NCBI GenBank assembly: GCA_022428035.1
Contig: JAKMDG010000048.1
Span: forward strand, 1 to 13,867
DNA: 13,867 nucleotides
Reading direction: 5' to 3'
Source of the DNA: Longimicrobiales bacterium
GTDB taxonomy: Bacteria > Gemmatimonadota > Gemmatimonadetes > Longimicrobiales > Gaopeijiaceae
Shown here: positions 5,652 through 12,955 of the stretch, piece after piece
Layout: each line of letters starts with the position of its first letter
Numbering within the stretch: the stretch's first letter is position 1
The notes under the pieces: model-generated
What the model was told of the DNA's origin: nothing
The model's input: the letters and a program-made list of their open reading frames with translations, nothing else
Database searches by the model: none
Translations under genes and position numbers: made by a program

Positions 5652-6859
5652 ACGAGCCGTCCCCCGCGCAGCTCACGGAAGCGCTCAGAGGAGAAGCCGA
5701 ACGGCTGGGGTTCACGCTGTGTGGGGTGGTACGCCCTCAGCCATCGGAGCACATGGCCTTCTACGATGCGTGGCTGGAGAGCGACTATCACGGGGAGATG
5801 GCCTACCTGGCCCGCGACGACGCCCGACAGCGCAGGTCTGAGCCAGCGACTTCGTTCCCACGGGCCCGGTCGATTGTTGTGGTCGGGCACGAGTACGGGA
5901 ACCAGCTGCATAGGTCGGCGCAGGACGGGTCGCGCGACGGCCAATCAGGCAACGCCGTGATCGCACGCTACGCAGGGGGGAACGACTACCACAGCGTGAT
6001 CCCGAAGCGACTCCAACGACTCCTGGCGTGGCTCGACGAGGAGACCGGACGAGAGGTGCGGGGCAGGGTGCTGGTCGACACCGCGCCCGTCCTCGAGCGG
6101 GAGCTCGCCCGGCGTGCAGGTGTGGGGTGGTTCGGTCGAAACACGATGCTGATCCATCCCGAGCGCGGGTCCTACTTCCTGCTCGGATTGCTCATGGTCG
6201 ACCTGGAGCTGGAGCCGACGGAACCGTTCTCGCTTGAGCATTGCGGTACGTGCCGAGCGTGTCTGGACGCGTGTCCCACGGGTGCGCTTCTGGGCCGCGA
6301 CGAAGTCGGCGCCCCCGTGATCGATGCTCGTCGGTGCATTTCGTACCTGACCATCGAGCTGAAAGGCCCCATTCCTGCGGAATATCGTGCCGCGATCGGC
6401 AACCGGGTGTTTGGGTGCGACATCTGTCAGGAGGTGTGCCCCTGGAACGAGCGGTTCGCTCGCGAAGGCGACCCGGCGTATGCGCCGGATGAGCCGGCCG
6501 AGTCTCTGATCGACTTTGCTGCCCGCCTGTTGGATATGTCGGAAAAGGGCTTTCAGCGGGCGTATGCGCAGTCGCCCCTGGCGCGGCCCCGGCGAAAGGG
6601 CATGCTGAGAAATCTGCTCGTGGGAATCGGGAATGCCTTCCGGGCTGAGGCGTTCGATTCGGAGATGGAGCTTGAGGCACTCACCGTGCTGCAGACAGCG
6701 CTCAGTGACGCACAACCCCTGGTTCGTGGGCATGCGGCCTGGGCGCTGGGGCAGATGGCCGGTGTCTCGTCTTCGACAGCCCTTCTTCGTGCCCGTCAAT
6801 CGGTCGAGTCTGACCCGTACGTCCTGGAGGAAATACACCGAGCCATGCCGGCTGACTGA
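5648..6859 (+). CDS. queG: Epoxyqueuosine reductase QueG
   Basis: A 403-aa cobalamin-dependent enzyme that reduces epoxyqueuosine to queuosine at position 34 of tRNAs with GUN anticodons, the last step of queuosine synthesis. The N-terminal cobalamin-binding part includes ARYAGGNDYH (106-115) and VDTAPVLERE (143-152, with the catalytic Asp D144), followed by RRAGVGWFGRNTMLIHP (155-171). The two 4Fe-4S clusters are bound by C199, C202, C205 and C209 and by C230, C257, C260 and C264 (CGTCRACLDACPTGAL; FGCDICQEVCPWN). The C-terminal part is HEAT-like (LVRGHAAWALGQM). All key residues are present. It starts with GTG within the stop of the glycosyltransferase gene, so expression is probably coupled although the functions look unrelated. 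Together with queE about 4.3 kb away, it argues for de novo queuosine synthesis with B12 dependence. Confidence 0.96.
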   Translation: MNEPSPAQLTEALRGEAERLGFTLCGVVRPQPSEHMAFYDAWLESDYHGEMAYLARDDARQRRSEPATSFPRARSIVVVGHEYGNQLHRSAQDGSRDGQSGNAVIARYAGGNDYHSVIPKRLQRLLAWLDEETGREVRGRVLVDTAPVLERELARRAGVGWFGRNTMLIHPERGSYFLLGLLMVDLELEPTEPFSLEHCGTCRACLDACPTGALLGRDEVGAPVIDARRCISYLTIELKGPIPAEYRAAIGNRVFGCDICQEVCPWNERFAREGDPAYAPDEPAESLIDFAARLLDMSEKGFQRAYAQSPLARPRRKGMLRNLLVGIGNAFRAEAFDSEMELEALTVLQTALSDAQPLVRGHAAWALGQMAGVSSSTALLRARQSVESDPYVLEEIHRAMPAD

Positions 6860-6865
6860 ACGCCC

Positions 6866-6895
6866 GTGGGCTGTGAGTACCCGGATTAGGCCCAC
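6866..6895. terminator. Candidate long-loop hairpin between convergent genes
   Basis: GTGGGC (6866-6871) can pair with GCCCAC (6890-6895) across an 18-nt loop, in the 53-bp gap between the ends of queG (+) and the esterase gene (-). The following TGTTCTG is only weakly T-rich. This is low confidence. Confidence 0.25.
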
Positions 6896-6912
6896 TGTTC
6901 TGAGTGCGCTGG

Positions 6913-7680
6913 TCAGTCCTCGAGAAACCAGCTGAAGCTTTGTGCGATGGTCTCGGCAGTCAGCTCGTGGCGTCCGACGAATTCGCGATACGTGACGTCA
7001 TACCCGTCCATCTCGAACATCGGTACGATGGCCGAACGACTCAGGGCGACCGGAAGTACACCGTCCTCGGACCCGTGGGATACGAAGACCCTGGGCTGAC
7101 CCACGATCGGATCCTCGGGGTTCGAGAAGCCCGGTGACCATGCCATGAGATGCGTGAACAGGTCGCCATTGGAGGGCCCGAGCGAGAGCGTATAGGACGC
7201 ACCGTCTGAGAAGCCCGCCAACCCGATACGAGCGGGATCGATCGAGCACCGCTCGAAGGTGAAGCGCAGTACAGCGTCAATGAACGCGACGTCGGGACCG
7301 AAGGACCCGTGTACACGATCCCACGTGCGGCCTCGGGAGTCCGGAGCCGCAAGCACGATGCCCTGCTGTCCACATATCGTATGCAGGGCCGACCACCGGC
7401 CGGCATCGCCACCACCCCCGTGCAGGGCCAGGATGAGAGGAGCCGGTTCTTCTTCCCGGTACGACGCGGGGACGAACAGGTCGCCACCCCGAGCGAGACC
7501 TTCGCCGATTCGGGTCTGGCCCGTGGCAACTCGCCGAAACGGCCGTCCCGGGCGAGCGGTCAGCCGCGGATTCCGGGGCGCATGGTCCGCTGAACCCTGC
7601 ACCTGAAGTGCAGAGAGGGCCACGCCGAGGAAGGCCCGCCGCGACCATCGGGTGCCGGTCTCACCAGCGGACTCGTTCAC
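6913..7680 (-). CDS. Tat-exported alpha/beta-hydrolase (esterase / depolymerase-like)
   Basis: A 255-aa serine hydrolase related to the phospholipase/carboxylesterase and poly(3-hydroxybutyrate)-depolymerase-like group. The N-terminus carries a twin-arginine signal: SRRAFLGVALSALQV (13-27), then a small-residue stretch, so the protein is probably exported folded to the periplasm. The hydrolase core has LILALHGGGGDAGRW (82-96) as the oxyanion-hole strand-turn, the nucleophile S158 in GFSDGA, the acid D206 in SHGSEDGVLP and the base H238 in GRHELT, a complete triad. The GTG start at 7678-7680 is chosen because GAGGG lies 7 nt upstream and the signal peptide begins there. The gene follows the flavoprotein gene by 74 bp in the same direction and may be co-transcribed. 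The natural substrate (short ester, polyester or acylated sugar) is not evident. Confidence 0.85.
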   Translation of the reverse strand: MNESAGETGTRWSRRAFLGVALSALQVQGSADHAPRNPRLTARPGRPFRRVATGQTRIGEGLARGGDLFVPASYREEEPAPLILALHGGGGDAGRWSALHTICGQQGIVLAAPDSRGRTWDRVHGSFGPDVAFIDAVLRFTFERCSIDPARIGLAGFSDGASYTLSLGPSNGDLFTHLMAWSPGFSNPEDPIVGQPRVFVSHGSEDGVLPVALSRSAIVPMFEMDGYDVTYREFVGRHELTAETIAQSFSWFLED

Positions 7681-7687
7681 GATAAGA

Positions 7688-7692
7688 CCCTC
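7688..7692 (-). promoter_or_regulatory. Shine-Dalgarno of the esterase gene
   Basis: GAGGG on the minus strand lies 7 nt before GTG at 7680. It supports the GTG start rather than codons in the upstream open frame that reaches 7977, which overlaps the flavoprotein gene. Confidence 0.6.
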
Positions 7693-7754
7693 GTCCAGTG
7701 TGTCGCGCCTTCGCGCTGGATTCTGTTCGGGCGTGGGTGGCAAGAGAGGTGCGC

Positions 7755-8996
7755 TCAGGCCTGGAGCGCTACGGCCGCATGAGCACCGGCCGCTCGACCG
7801 GTCGCCCACGCCCAGAGGAAGTTGTGCCCGCCGATGGGTCCGAATGCATCCAGGATCTCTCCGCACAGGTGGAGACCCTCGCAGCGGCGTGACTCCATGG
7901 AGGTCGGGTTGATCTCCGATAGCGCGACCCCGCCTCCGGTGACCTCGGCTTTCTTGTAGCCCGCGTCCCCGGTCCAAGGCAGAGGGTACCGTGCCAGTGC
8001 GTCTACGACCGCCTTGCGGTCATCCCGACGGAGTTGCGACAGCGATGTCGTGCCGTCGACGCGAGCCTCGGAGAGAAGCTGGTCGATGAGCCGGCGGGGC
8101 AGGGTCGGACCGATCGTAGACCGCACGGTGCCGCCGCCCGCCTGCAGGCGTTCGTTCCATTCCGTTGCGTTGGCGTCCGACCACTGGATCAGCAATTCCT
8201 GTCGTGATCCATCCGGCCGGCCGCGGATTGCGAGATGCGACGCGTCGAGCACGGAGGGGCCACTCCACCCATCGTGTGTGATCAGGAATCCGTCCGTGGT
8301 AGAGAACGCCGGCCGGGTACCCTGCCCGTAGATCGACACGGTTCGTGAAACGCCCGCGAGGTGTGTGTGAGGGTGAGGGTGGGCCGTGAGTGGTGTGAGC
8401 GCAGGATATGTCGCGTGCATCGTGTGCCCGAGTACCTCGGCGATGCCCAGTCCGATTCCGTCGCTTCCGGTCTTCGGCACGGAGAGCCCACCTGTAGCGA
8501 GGATGACCCGGGCTACGGTGAGTGCAGGCGCGCCCTCGAGCTCCACCTGCCATGTTCCGTCCGATGACCGCAGCCCGGTGACGGACGCATCAAACCAGAT
8601 CCTGGCCCCAGCCTCTCGGACGCGCTGCACGAGCATGTCGCGGACATCGCGCGCTCGATGGCTGGACGGGAAAAGCTTTCCGGTCTCCGGTTCGAGTTCC
8701 AGAGGCATATCGAGCTCGAGTTCGAAGAAGGCACGCTGGTCGGCCAGCGGCCAGGAGCGCAGGATCTTGCGCAGAGTGTTCGGTGATGAGTCGGTGACGT
8801 AACGCTCGGGCTGGGCGACACTGGGAAGGATGTTGCAACGCCCGCCGCCACTGATGAGGATCTTCCGCCCCCCATCCTTCGTGCGCTCGATCAGGACCAC
8901 ATCGGCTCCGGCACGAGATGCGGTCAGCGCGGCGAGAAGCCCGGCGGCTCCTGCGCCGATGACCGCGACGGTATTGTCTGGGGCAGTCGGTAGCAT
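7755..8996 (-). CDS. HI0933/YhiN-family FAD-dependent oxidoreductase
   Basis: A 413-aa flavoprotein of normal length for the HI0933 (YhiN, BaiN-like) family. The FAD dinucleotide loop is AVIGAGAAGL (11-20) with the ribose-binding acid in VVLIER (E37). The family signature GRKILISGGGRCN is at 43-55. The C-terminus has TGGGVALSEINPTSMESR, LHLCGEILDAFGPIGGHN and WATGRAAG, the second FAD-binding part. Members are soluble reductases whose physiological substrates are mostly unknown; BaiN of gut clostridia has been linked to bile-acid metabolism, which does not fit here. The ATG at 8994-8996 precedes the Rossmann strand by nine codons and has no clear Shine-Dalgarno. The gene is divergent from cutC with only 47 bp between the starts, and is followed by the esterase gene. 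Confidence 0.88.
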   Translation of the reverse strand: MLPTAPDNTVAVIGAGAAGLLAALTASRAGADVVLIERTKDGGRKILISGGGRCNILPSVAQPERYVTDSSPNTLRKILRSWPLADQRAFFELELDMPLELEPETGKLFPSSHRARDVRDMLVQRVREAGARIWFDASVTGLRSSDGTWQVELEGAPALTVARVILATGGLSVPKTGSDGIGLGIAEVLGHTMHATYPALTPLTAHPHPHTHLAGVSRTVSIYGQGTRPAFSTTDGFLITHDGWSGPSVLDASHLAIRGRPDGSRQELLIQWSDANATEWNERLQAGGGTVRSTIGPTLPRRLIDQLLSEARVDGTTSLSQLRRDDRKAVVDALARYPLPWTGDAGYKKAEVTGGGVALSEINPTSMESRRCEGLHLCGEILDAFGPIGGHNFLWAWATGRAAGAHAAVALQA

Positions 8997-9043
8997 ACGA
9001 GAAGCTGGCGTGCGTCGTGCTCGGGTGCCAACCTGCCCCCACC
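8997..9043. promoter_or_regulatory. Very short divergent promoter region
   Basis: Only 47 bp separate the starts of the flavoprotein gene (-) and cutC (+), and neither start has a convincing Shine-Dalgarno. At least one transcript must start very near, or even at, its start codon. I see no clear promoter hexamers and no CueR- or CsoR-type dyad. Confidence 0.3.
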
Positions 9044-9826
9044 ATGAAGAACACGATTCTGGAAGTGTGCTGCGGTTCGGCGGACTTCGCCGTGGCGGCG
9101 GCTGCAGCGGGTGCTGATCGCGTTGAACTGTGCGATAACCTCGTCGAGGGCGGGACCACACCGAGCGTTGGGTCGGTCCAGCTTGCCGCTGCTCGGTCGA
9201 ACGTGCCGGTGGTGGCCATGGTGCGACCGAGGGGAGGCGATTTCCTGTATTCACCTCTCGAGTTCGAGGTGATGCTCCGTGACGTGGACGCGCTCGCTGA
9301 CGCAGGGGCGTCTGGTCTGGTGTTCGGCGTCCTCGATGCCGACGGCCGGGTCGATCGGGAGCGGGTGCGTCAGTTCACTGAGGCGGCCGGCCCCCTGCCC
9401 GTCACCTTCCACCGGGCCTTCGATCTTTCCCGTGATCTCGCTGAGAGCCTCGACACCCTGGCCGAGCTGGGTGTCGCGAGAATCCTGACGTCTGCAGGAG
9501 AGTCCTCGGTTCTGGACCAGTTGGATCGGCTCTCTGGTCTCGTCGAGCAGGCCGGCACTGCGCTGGTCATCATGCCGTGCGGTGGTATTCGTCCACACAA
9601 TATCGAGCAGGTGATGGCTGTCCCCGGGGTGACCGAGGTACACATCGGGGCGACTCGACGACGGGCCAGCGACATGAACTACCGCCGCGATGGCGTTCCC
9701 ATGGGACGCCACTACACACCGAATGAGTACGTCGTGGAGGTCGCAGATACGGAGCGGATCAGGGCGGCGAAATTACGACTCTCGGACGCGCGCTTGCCGG
9801 ACCCTTCGGAGGTCATCGATGCCTGA
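9044..9826 (+). CDS. cutC: Copper homeostasis protein CutC
   Basis: A 260-aa TIM-barrel protein of the CutC family (PF03932). It shows the family blocks in order: LEVCCGSADF (6-15), GADRVELCDNLVEGGTTPS (23-41), MVRPRGGDFLYS (59-70), GLVFGVLDADGRVD (91-104), PVTFHRAFD (119-127), ARILTSAG (145-152), IMPCGGIRPHN (176-186) and EVHIGATRR (198-206). Bacterial CutC has historically been tied to copper tolerance, but the evidence is indirect and the catalytic role, if any, is not settled. The ATG at 9044 is preferred because homologues start immediately before LEVC; the in-frame GTG at 9017 would add nine unconserved residues. No copper pump, chaperone or regulator is near it, and its immediate neighbours give no support for a copper function. 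Confidence 0.93.
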   Translation: MKNTILEVCCGSADFAVAAAAAGADRVELCDNLVEGGTTPSVGSVQLAAARSNVPVVAMVRPRGGDFLYSPLEFEVMLRDVDALADAGASGLVFGVLDADGRVDRERVRQFTEAAGPLPVTFHRAFDLSRDLAESLDTLAELGVARILTSAGESSVLDQLDRLSGLVEQAGTALVIMPCGGIRPHNIEQVMAVPGVTEVHIGATRRRASDMNYRRDGVPMGRHYTPNEYVVEVADTERIRAAKLRLSDARLPDPSEVIDA

Positions 9827-10245
9827 CGGATCGACCGCTTCTGACCGCGTGGGCTGACGGGATTCTGCGGATGGAGGCGCCGGCGCGTGAGTCCCGATTG
9901 CACCCGGCGAAGAAGCACGAGAGTTCGAAGAGCTCTCGATCCGAGAGTGGGACCCGGCCGTGGCCCCGGCTATGGATGACATCCGTATTCGGCGAGGGCG
10001 GCCCGTAACCCGCCAGGTCGCGCTCGACGACGTCGTCGTCTCCGGCGAATCGACCGACGACATGGTGCGTGAGGACGTTCACCTGCTTGGCACGGCTCTG
10101 CAGTTCCGGGGGAGGACGTGGACCGGAGCCGGGGAAGCGGTTCAGATCGCGGGGTGGGCGTCGCGACGGGGCGAAGATGTGTCATCGGCAGCCCAACGGT
10201 CTATGGACCGGTCCCCGGGCTGAGCCTCGGCAGGACCTTGCCTGC
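9827..10245. other. 419-bp gap between convergent genes, no convincing gene
   Basis: This is the largest non-coding stretch in a window where most gaps are under 120 bp. Open frames exist on both strands. A plus-strand frame at 9891-10223 runs about 110 codons with GC-rich third positions but no ATG until 9960. A minus-strand frame at 9813-10082 has a GTG start without a Shine-Dalgarno and runs into the end of cutC. Neither looks like a family I know, and third-position GC is about equally high in both, so base composition does not decide between them. The stretch includes a perfect 6-bp hairpin (CTCTCG-ATC-CGAGAG, 9933-9947), a 12-bp palindrome GACGACGTCGTC (10026-10037) and a small hairpin CGGTC-TATG-GACCG (10197-10210). 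It could be a decayed gene, an unannotated small gene or a structured RNA; I cannot say which. Confidence 0.5.
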
Positions 10246-10246
10246 C
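10229..10246. terminator. Candidate stem-loop at end of the bat-like cluster
   Basis: GGCAGG (10229-10234), a 6-nt loop and CCTGCC (10241-10246) form a perfect 6-bp stem that begins at the stop codon of the TPR gene as read on the minus strand. The downstream minus-strand sequence is GC-rich with no T-run, so it is not a canonical intrinsic terminator. Confidence 0.3.
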
Positions 10247-11016
10247 TACCATCGACGTGCTCCACGCGAGGGTCGGCGCCCGAATCGCGAACGACTCTCG
10301 AGCGCGAGCAACTTCGTGAGCATCAGGGTCGGGTCGAGATGAGAACGACCCAGGATCTCGGCCGCCTGGTCCGGGGAGAGCGGCGTCTCTTCACCGAGTG
10401 TGACGGACGTCTCGCTTTCACCCTGGGCAGGCGGGTCCTCAGCTCGCTCGTCTTCTTCCGCATCCGGCACGTTCACCGATCGGGTCACGACGTCGGCCTC
10501 GACAGCTCCCTCGGTGATTTCCCGTCCACTCCGACGCTCCTGGGCGCTGACGGAATCGAGCAGTCGAAGCGCCATCGCGAGATTCCACTTCGCATCATCG
10601 TCCTCGGGGCGGAGACGAAGCGCGAGCCGGTTGGCTTCCACGGATGCTGCAGCGTGAATTCGAACCGAGTCAGCAACCTCTGCGTAGAGCGCTCGATCGA
10701 GTCGGAGCACGCCCTTGTTGTAGTGTGCGAGCCCCTTTACCTCAGGGTCTGGAGAGAGCGTCGCTCTGCTGAGCTCCTCCTCCGCACCCGGATCGTCACC
10801 CTGGGCCAGAGCCGTCCCGAGGTTATAGCGCAGCTCCGCGTTGACCGCGTCGACCCGCGTTCGTTCGGTGTAGACTCCTGCAGCCTCTCGGTACTCGCCG
10901 GCGCGCTGCAAGCGATTCCCGCGCTCGAGGCTGCCGCGCTCCGTGGTCCACGCGAACACCAGGCCGCTCGCGGCGATCACACCGACTCCGATGCGCGTCC
11001 ACCAGGCGCGAGTCAT
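10246..11016 (-). CDS. Membrane-anchored TPR protein, BatC-like
   Basis: A 256-aa protein with an N-terminal membrane helix (about 8-23) followed by tetratricopeptide-like repeats: about 28-60 (RGNRLQRAGEYREAAGVY), 62-95 (ELRYNLGTALAQGDDPGAEEEL), 97-110 (AHYNKGVLRLDRAL) and 120-155 (ANRLALRLRPEDDDAKWNLAMAL). An acidic low-complexity linker (about 175-210) follows, then LSPDQAAEIL, the short conserved helix found near the end of BatC-type proteins, and a basic tail. In Bat clusters the TPR protein is thought to act as a periplasmic scaffold for the VWA proteins. The ATG overlaps the stop of the preceding VWA gene by 4 nt. It is the last gene of the cluster. The TPR assignment rests on repeat spacing read by eye. 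Confidence 0.8.
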   Translation of the reverse strand: MTRAWWTRIGVGVIAASGLVFAWTTERGSLERGNRLQRAGEYREAAGVYTERTRVDAVNAELRYNLGTALAQGDDPGAEEELSRATLSPDPEVKGLAHYNKGVLRLDRALYAEVADSVRIHAAASVEANRLALRLRPEDDDAKWNLAMALRLLDSVSAQERRSGREITEGAVEADVVTRSVNVPDAEEDERAEDPPAQGESETSVTLGEETPLSPDQAAEILGRSHLDPTLMLTKLLALESRSRFGRRPSRGARRW

Positions 11017-12023
11017 GGTCGTCTCCGGAGCGCGATACCGGTATCGAAGAAGGCATCCAGTACCAGCAGCACGAGCCCGATCAGAATCAGCCAGACGGTC
11101 GGGTCCCGTGTCGGCTCTGTCACGGAGTCCGTGTATCCTGAAAGAGTACGGAGGTCGGAGACGAGCGAGCTGATGCCGTCCTCGCTGTTGATCTCATGGA
11201 AGGCGCCTCGACCGACATCTGCGATCTGTCGAAGCATGCCCTCGTCGTATCCCGCGACGACCGGTGAGCCGGAGCCGTCGAGGAGCGGGGCCGTGGAGCC
11301 GGTGAGTGTCAGGGGGGACCCGGCGGCCGTTCCAATACCGGCGGCCCAGACCATGACGTCGGCATCGACGGCGGCGCGCGTCGAGGCGATCACCGCATCA
11401 GCTCCGTCGTGACTCTCCCCGTCGGACACGACGAGCATGATCGAGATTGCATCGGGCTGGGCGCGTTCGTCCCACGCTGCGACGGCGTCGTCGATCAGAA
11501 TGCTGAGTGTGGTCCCCTGATCCCGCGAGTTCACCAGGTCAGGAACGAGCCACGGCGCGAAGAAGGTCACGACGTCCCCGTCGTCAGTCAGCGGGACCAG
11601 TCGATAGGACCAGTCAGCGAACACACTCAGGGCGACCCTGTCGGTGATGCCCGCCTCGATGAGGTCCTCGACGAGGCGCTGCGCCCACGAGATTCGGCTC
11701 GGTTCGACATCTGTCCCGGTCATCGAGTGCGAGACGTCGACAGCGATCAGTAGATCAACCGGCGTCACGGGGGTCTCCTCCGCGCTCTTCGGGGCGACGC
11801 CTGCGGTGACGGCGACGAGAGCCGCGACGGCGATCAGGCCTGCGATCAGACGCATGGCCGGGAAGCGTTCGAGCCGCCGGCCCGCCAGGCGCAGCGCGGC
11901 TTCTGGTCCACCGTACGCGTCGACGAGCCGCACGCCCCGTCGCCATTGGTTCAGGAGCGCGAGCGCGACGAGGAAACAGAGGGTCGGAGCCAGGATGATC
12001 AGATCGGGACGCTCGAAGATCAC
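11013..12023 (-). CDS. Membrane VWA-domain protein, BatB-like
   Basis: A 336-aa protein with the architecture two N-terminal membrane helices (about 7-24 and 58-76), a von Willebrand factor A domain (about 90-290) and a C-terminal helix (about 309-326). The MIDAS metal site is intact: D96, S98 and S100 in AVDVSHSM, the threonine in QGTTLS (171/172) and D201 in VVSDGES. This layout, directly after another VWA gene and before a TPR gene, is that of BatB in Bacteroides-type aerotolerance clusters. The VWA domain is expected on the periplasmic face, binding partner proteins through the metal. The start is GTG at 12021-12023, within the stop of the BatA-like gene (4-nt overlap); starting at MIFERPDLIILAP places the first helix at the N-terminus, as in the family. 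The exact role of Bat proteins in stress tolerance or envelope integrity is not settled. Confidence 0.88.
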   Translation of the reverse strand: MIFERPDLIILAPTLCFLVALALLNQWRRGVRLVDAYGGPEAALRLAGRRLERFPAMRLIAGLIAVAALVAVTAGVAPKSAEETPVTPVDLLIAVDVSHSMTGTDVEPSRISWAQRLVEDLIEAGITDRVALSVFADWSYRLVPLTDDGDVVTFFAPWLVPDLVNSRDQGTTLSILIDDAVAAWDERAQPDAISIMLVVSDGESHDGADAVIASTRAAVDADVMVWAAGIGTAAGSPLTLTGSTAPLLDGSGSPVVAGYDEGMLRQIADVGRGAFHEINSEDGISSLVSDLRTLSGYTDSVTEPTRDPTVWLILIGLVLLVLDAFFDTGIALRRRP

Positions 12024-12955
12024 GGCAGGACCCCCAGCGAAGAGCCGCGCAGAGCGATCGCCGCAACGGCAAGCGAGAGCCCGATGAGAGCGAGGAGCCA
12101 GCGGTACGGGGTGGTTTCGATCCGCTGGATCGTTGCCTCCGAGGGCTGAACACGCCGATCGATCTCCTCATAGATGGCGCTCAGGGCGTTCACGTCGGTG
12201 GCCTGGAAGTACTCGCCTCCGGTAATGCGCGCGGCCTGCGTCAGTACGGTCTCCATCGCGTTCTGGTCCCGGCCTCGTTCCTGCCCGATTGCGACCGGGT
12301 AGATGGTGACTCCGACTGCAGCCGCGGCACGTGCCGCCAGGTCGGGCATCACGCCGGCTTTGTTATGAGCTCCGTCGGTGACGAGAATCAGAACCTTCGA
12401 CTCGTGGGGCGTGTCTTCGAGGAGCCCGGCCCCAGCCGCAATCGCCCCGGCGATGTCGGTTCCGTCGGTGAGCAGTCCGACCTCGAGCTGTTCGACTGCA
12501 TCGAGCACGACGAACCCATCGTGCGTGAGCGGCAGGCGGGTCAGAGCTTCGCCGGCGAATGCGACCAGGCCGATGTCGTCGTCACGCGCATCGATGAACG
12601 ACATGGCAGTCGTTTTCGCTACATCGAGTCGACTGACCCGTGCACCCATATCCTCGGCCCACATCGATGTCGAGAGGTCCAGCGCGAGCGCGATGCCGAC
12701 ACCTTCTTCCTGGGGCTCCTCGAATACGCGGACCGCCTGGGGACCGGCCAGTGCTCCAATCAGTGCGACGAACGAGACGAGCCGAAGAAGCAGGGGGAGC
12801 CACTGAAGCCAGCTTCGTCCCGTGGCGCGACCGAATCCATCATCAGATGCCGCCATGGTGAGTGCCGCCCTTGGCCCGGGTCGAAGCAGCACCGCGAGCG
12901 GAAGGAGGGCTGCCAGCAGGAAGAGCCAGCGTGGCTGGGTGAAGTCGAGCGTCAT
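12020..12955 (-). CDS. Membrane VWA-domain protein, BatA-like
   Basis: A 311-aa protein opening with FTQPRWLFLLAALLPLAVLL, the usual start of the BatA/DUF1550-like group (N-terminal helix about 10-25). A second helix (about 53-75) is followed by a von Willebrand A domain (about 86-270) and a C-terminal helix (about 285-303). The MIDAS residues are present: D93, S95 and S97 in ALDLSTSM, T166 in LLTDGTDIAGAI and D194 in LVTDGAHNK. The phrases GTDIAGAIAAGAGLL and GGEYFQATDVNALSAIYEEID are characteristic of BatA-type VWA proteins that work with MoxR AAA+ ATPases. The ATG overlaps the stop of the upstream gene by 4 nt, and its own stop overlaps the BatB-like start, so the cluster is one transcript with coupled translation. 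An AAGGGA lies about 10 nt upstream. Confidence 0.9.
   Translation of the reverse strand: MTLDFTQPRWLFLLAALLPLAVLLRPGPRAALTMAASDDGFGRATGRSWLQWLPLLLRLVSFVALIGALAGPQAVRVFEEPQEEGVGIALALDLSTSMWAEDMGARVSRLDVAKTTAMSFIDARDDDIGLVAFAGEALTRLPLTHDGFVVLDAVEQLEVGLLTDGTDIAGAIAAGAGLLEDTPHESKVLILVTDGAHNKAGVMPDLAARAAAAVGVTIYPVAIGQERGRDQNAMETVLTQAARITGGEYFQATDVNALSAIYEEIDRRVQPSEATIQRIETTPYRWLLALIGLSLAVAAIALRGSSLGVLP

Noticed and set aside
5945..6895. 316-codon minus-strand frame opposite queG
   Set aside because: It is antisense to queG, whose cysteine clusters and catalytic motif are complete.
10026..10037. Palindrome GACGACGTCGTC as an operator
   Set aside because: Repeats of GAC/GTC are frequent in this GC-rich, Asp/Val-rich DNA, and no start codon is close enough to be controlled.
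9960..10223. Possible small plus-strand gene in the cutC-bat gap
   Set aside because: It has no Shine-Dalgarno and no known family, and the open frame extends upstream of the ATG without a start; the opposite strand is equally GC-rich at third positions. Kept only as part of the unexplained gap.
10069..11412. 447-codon plus-strand frame opposite the TPR and VWA genes
   Set aside because: It is antisense to the BatC- and BatB-like genes, which have clear motifs and coupled starts; the translated product is Arg/Ser/Pro-rich with no domain.
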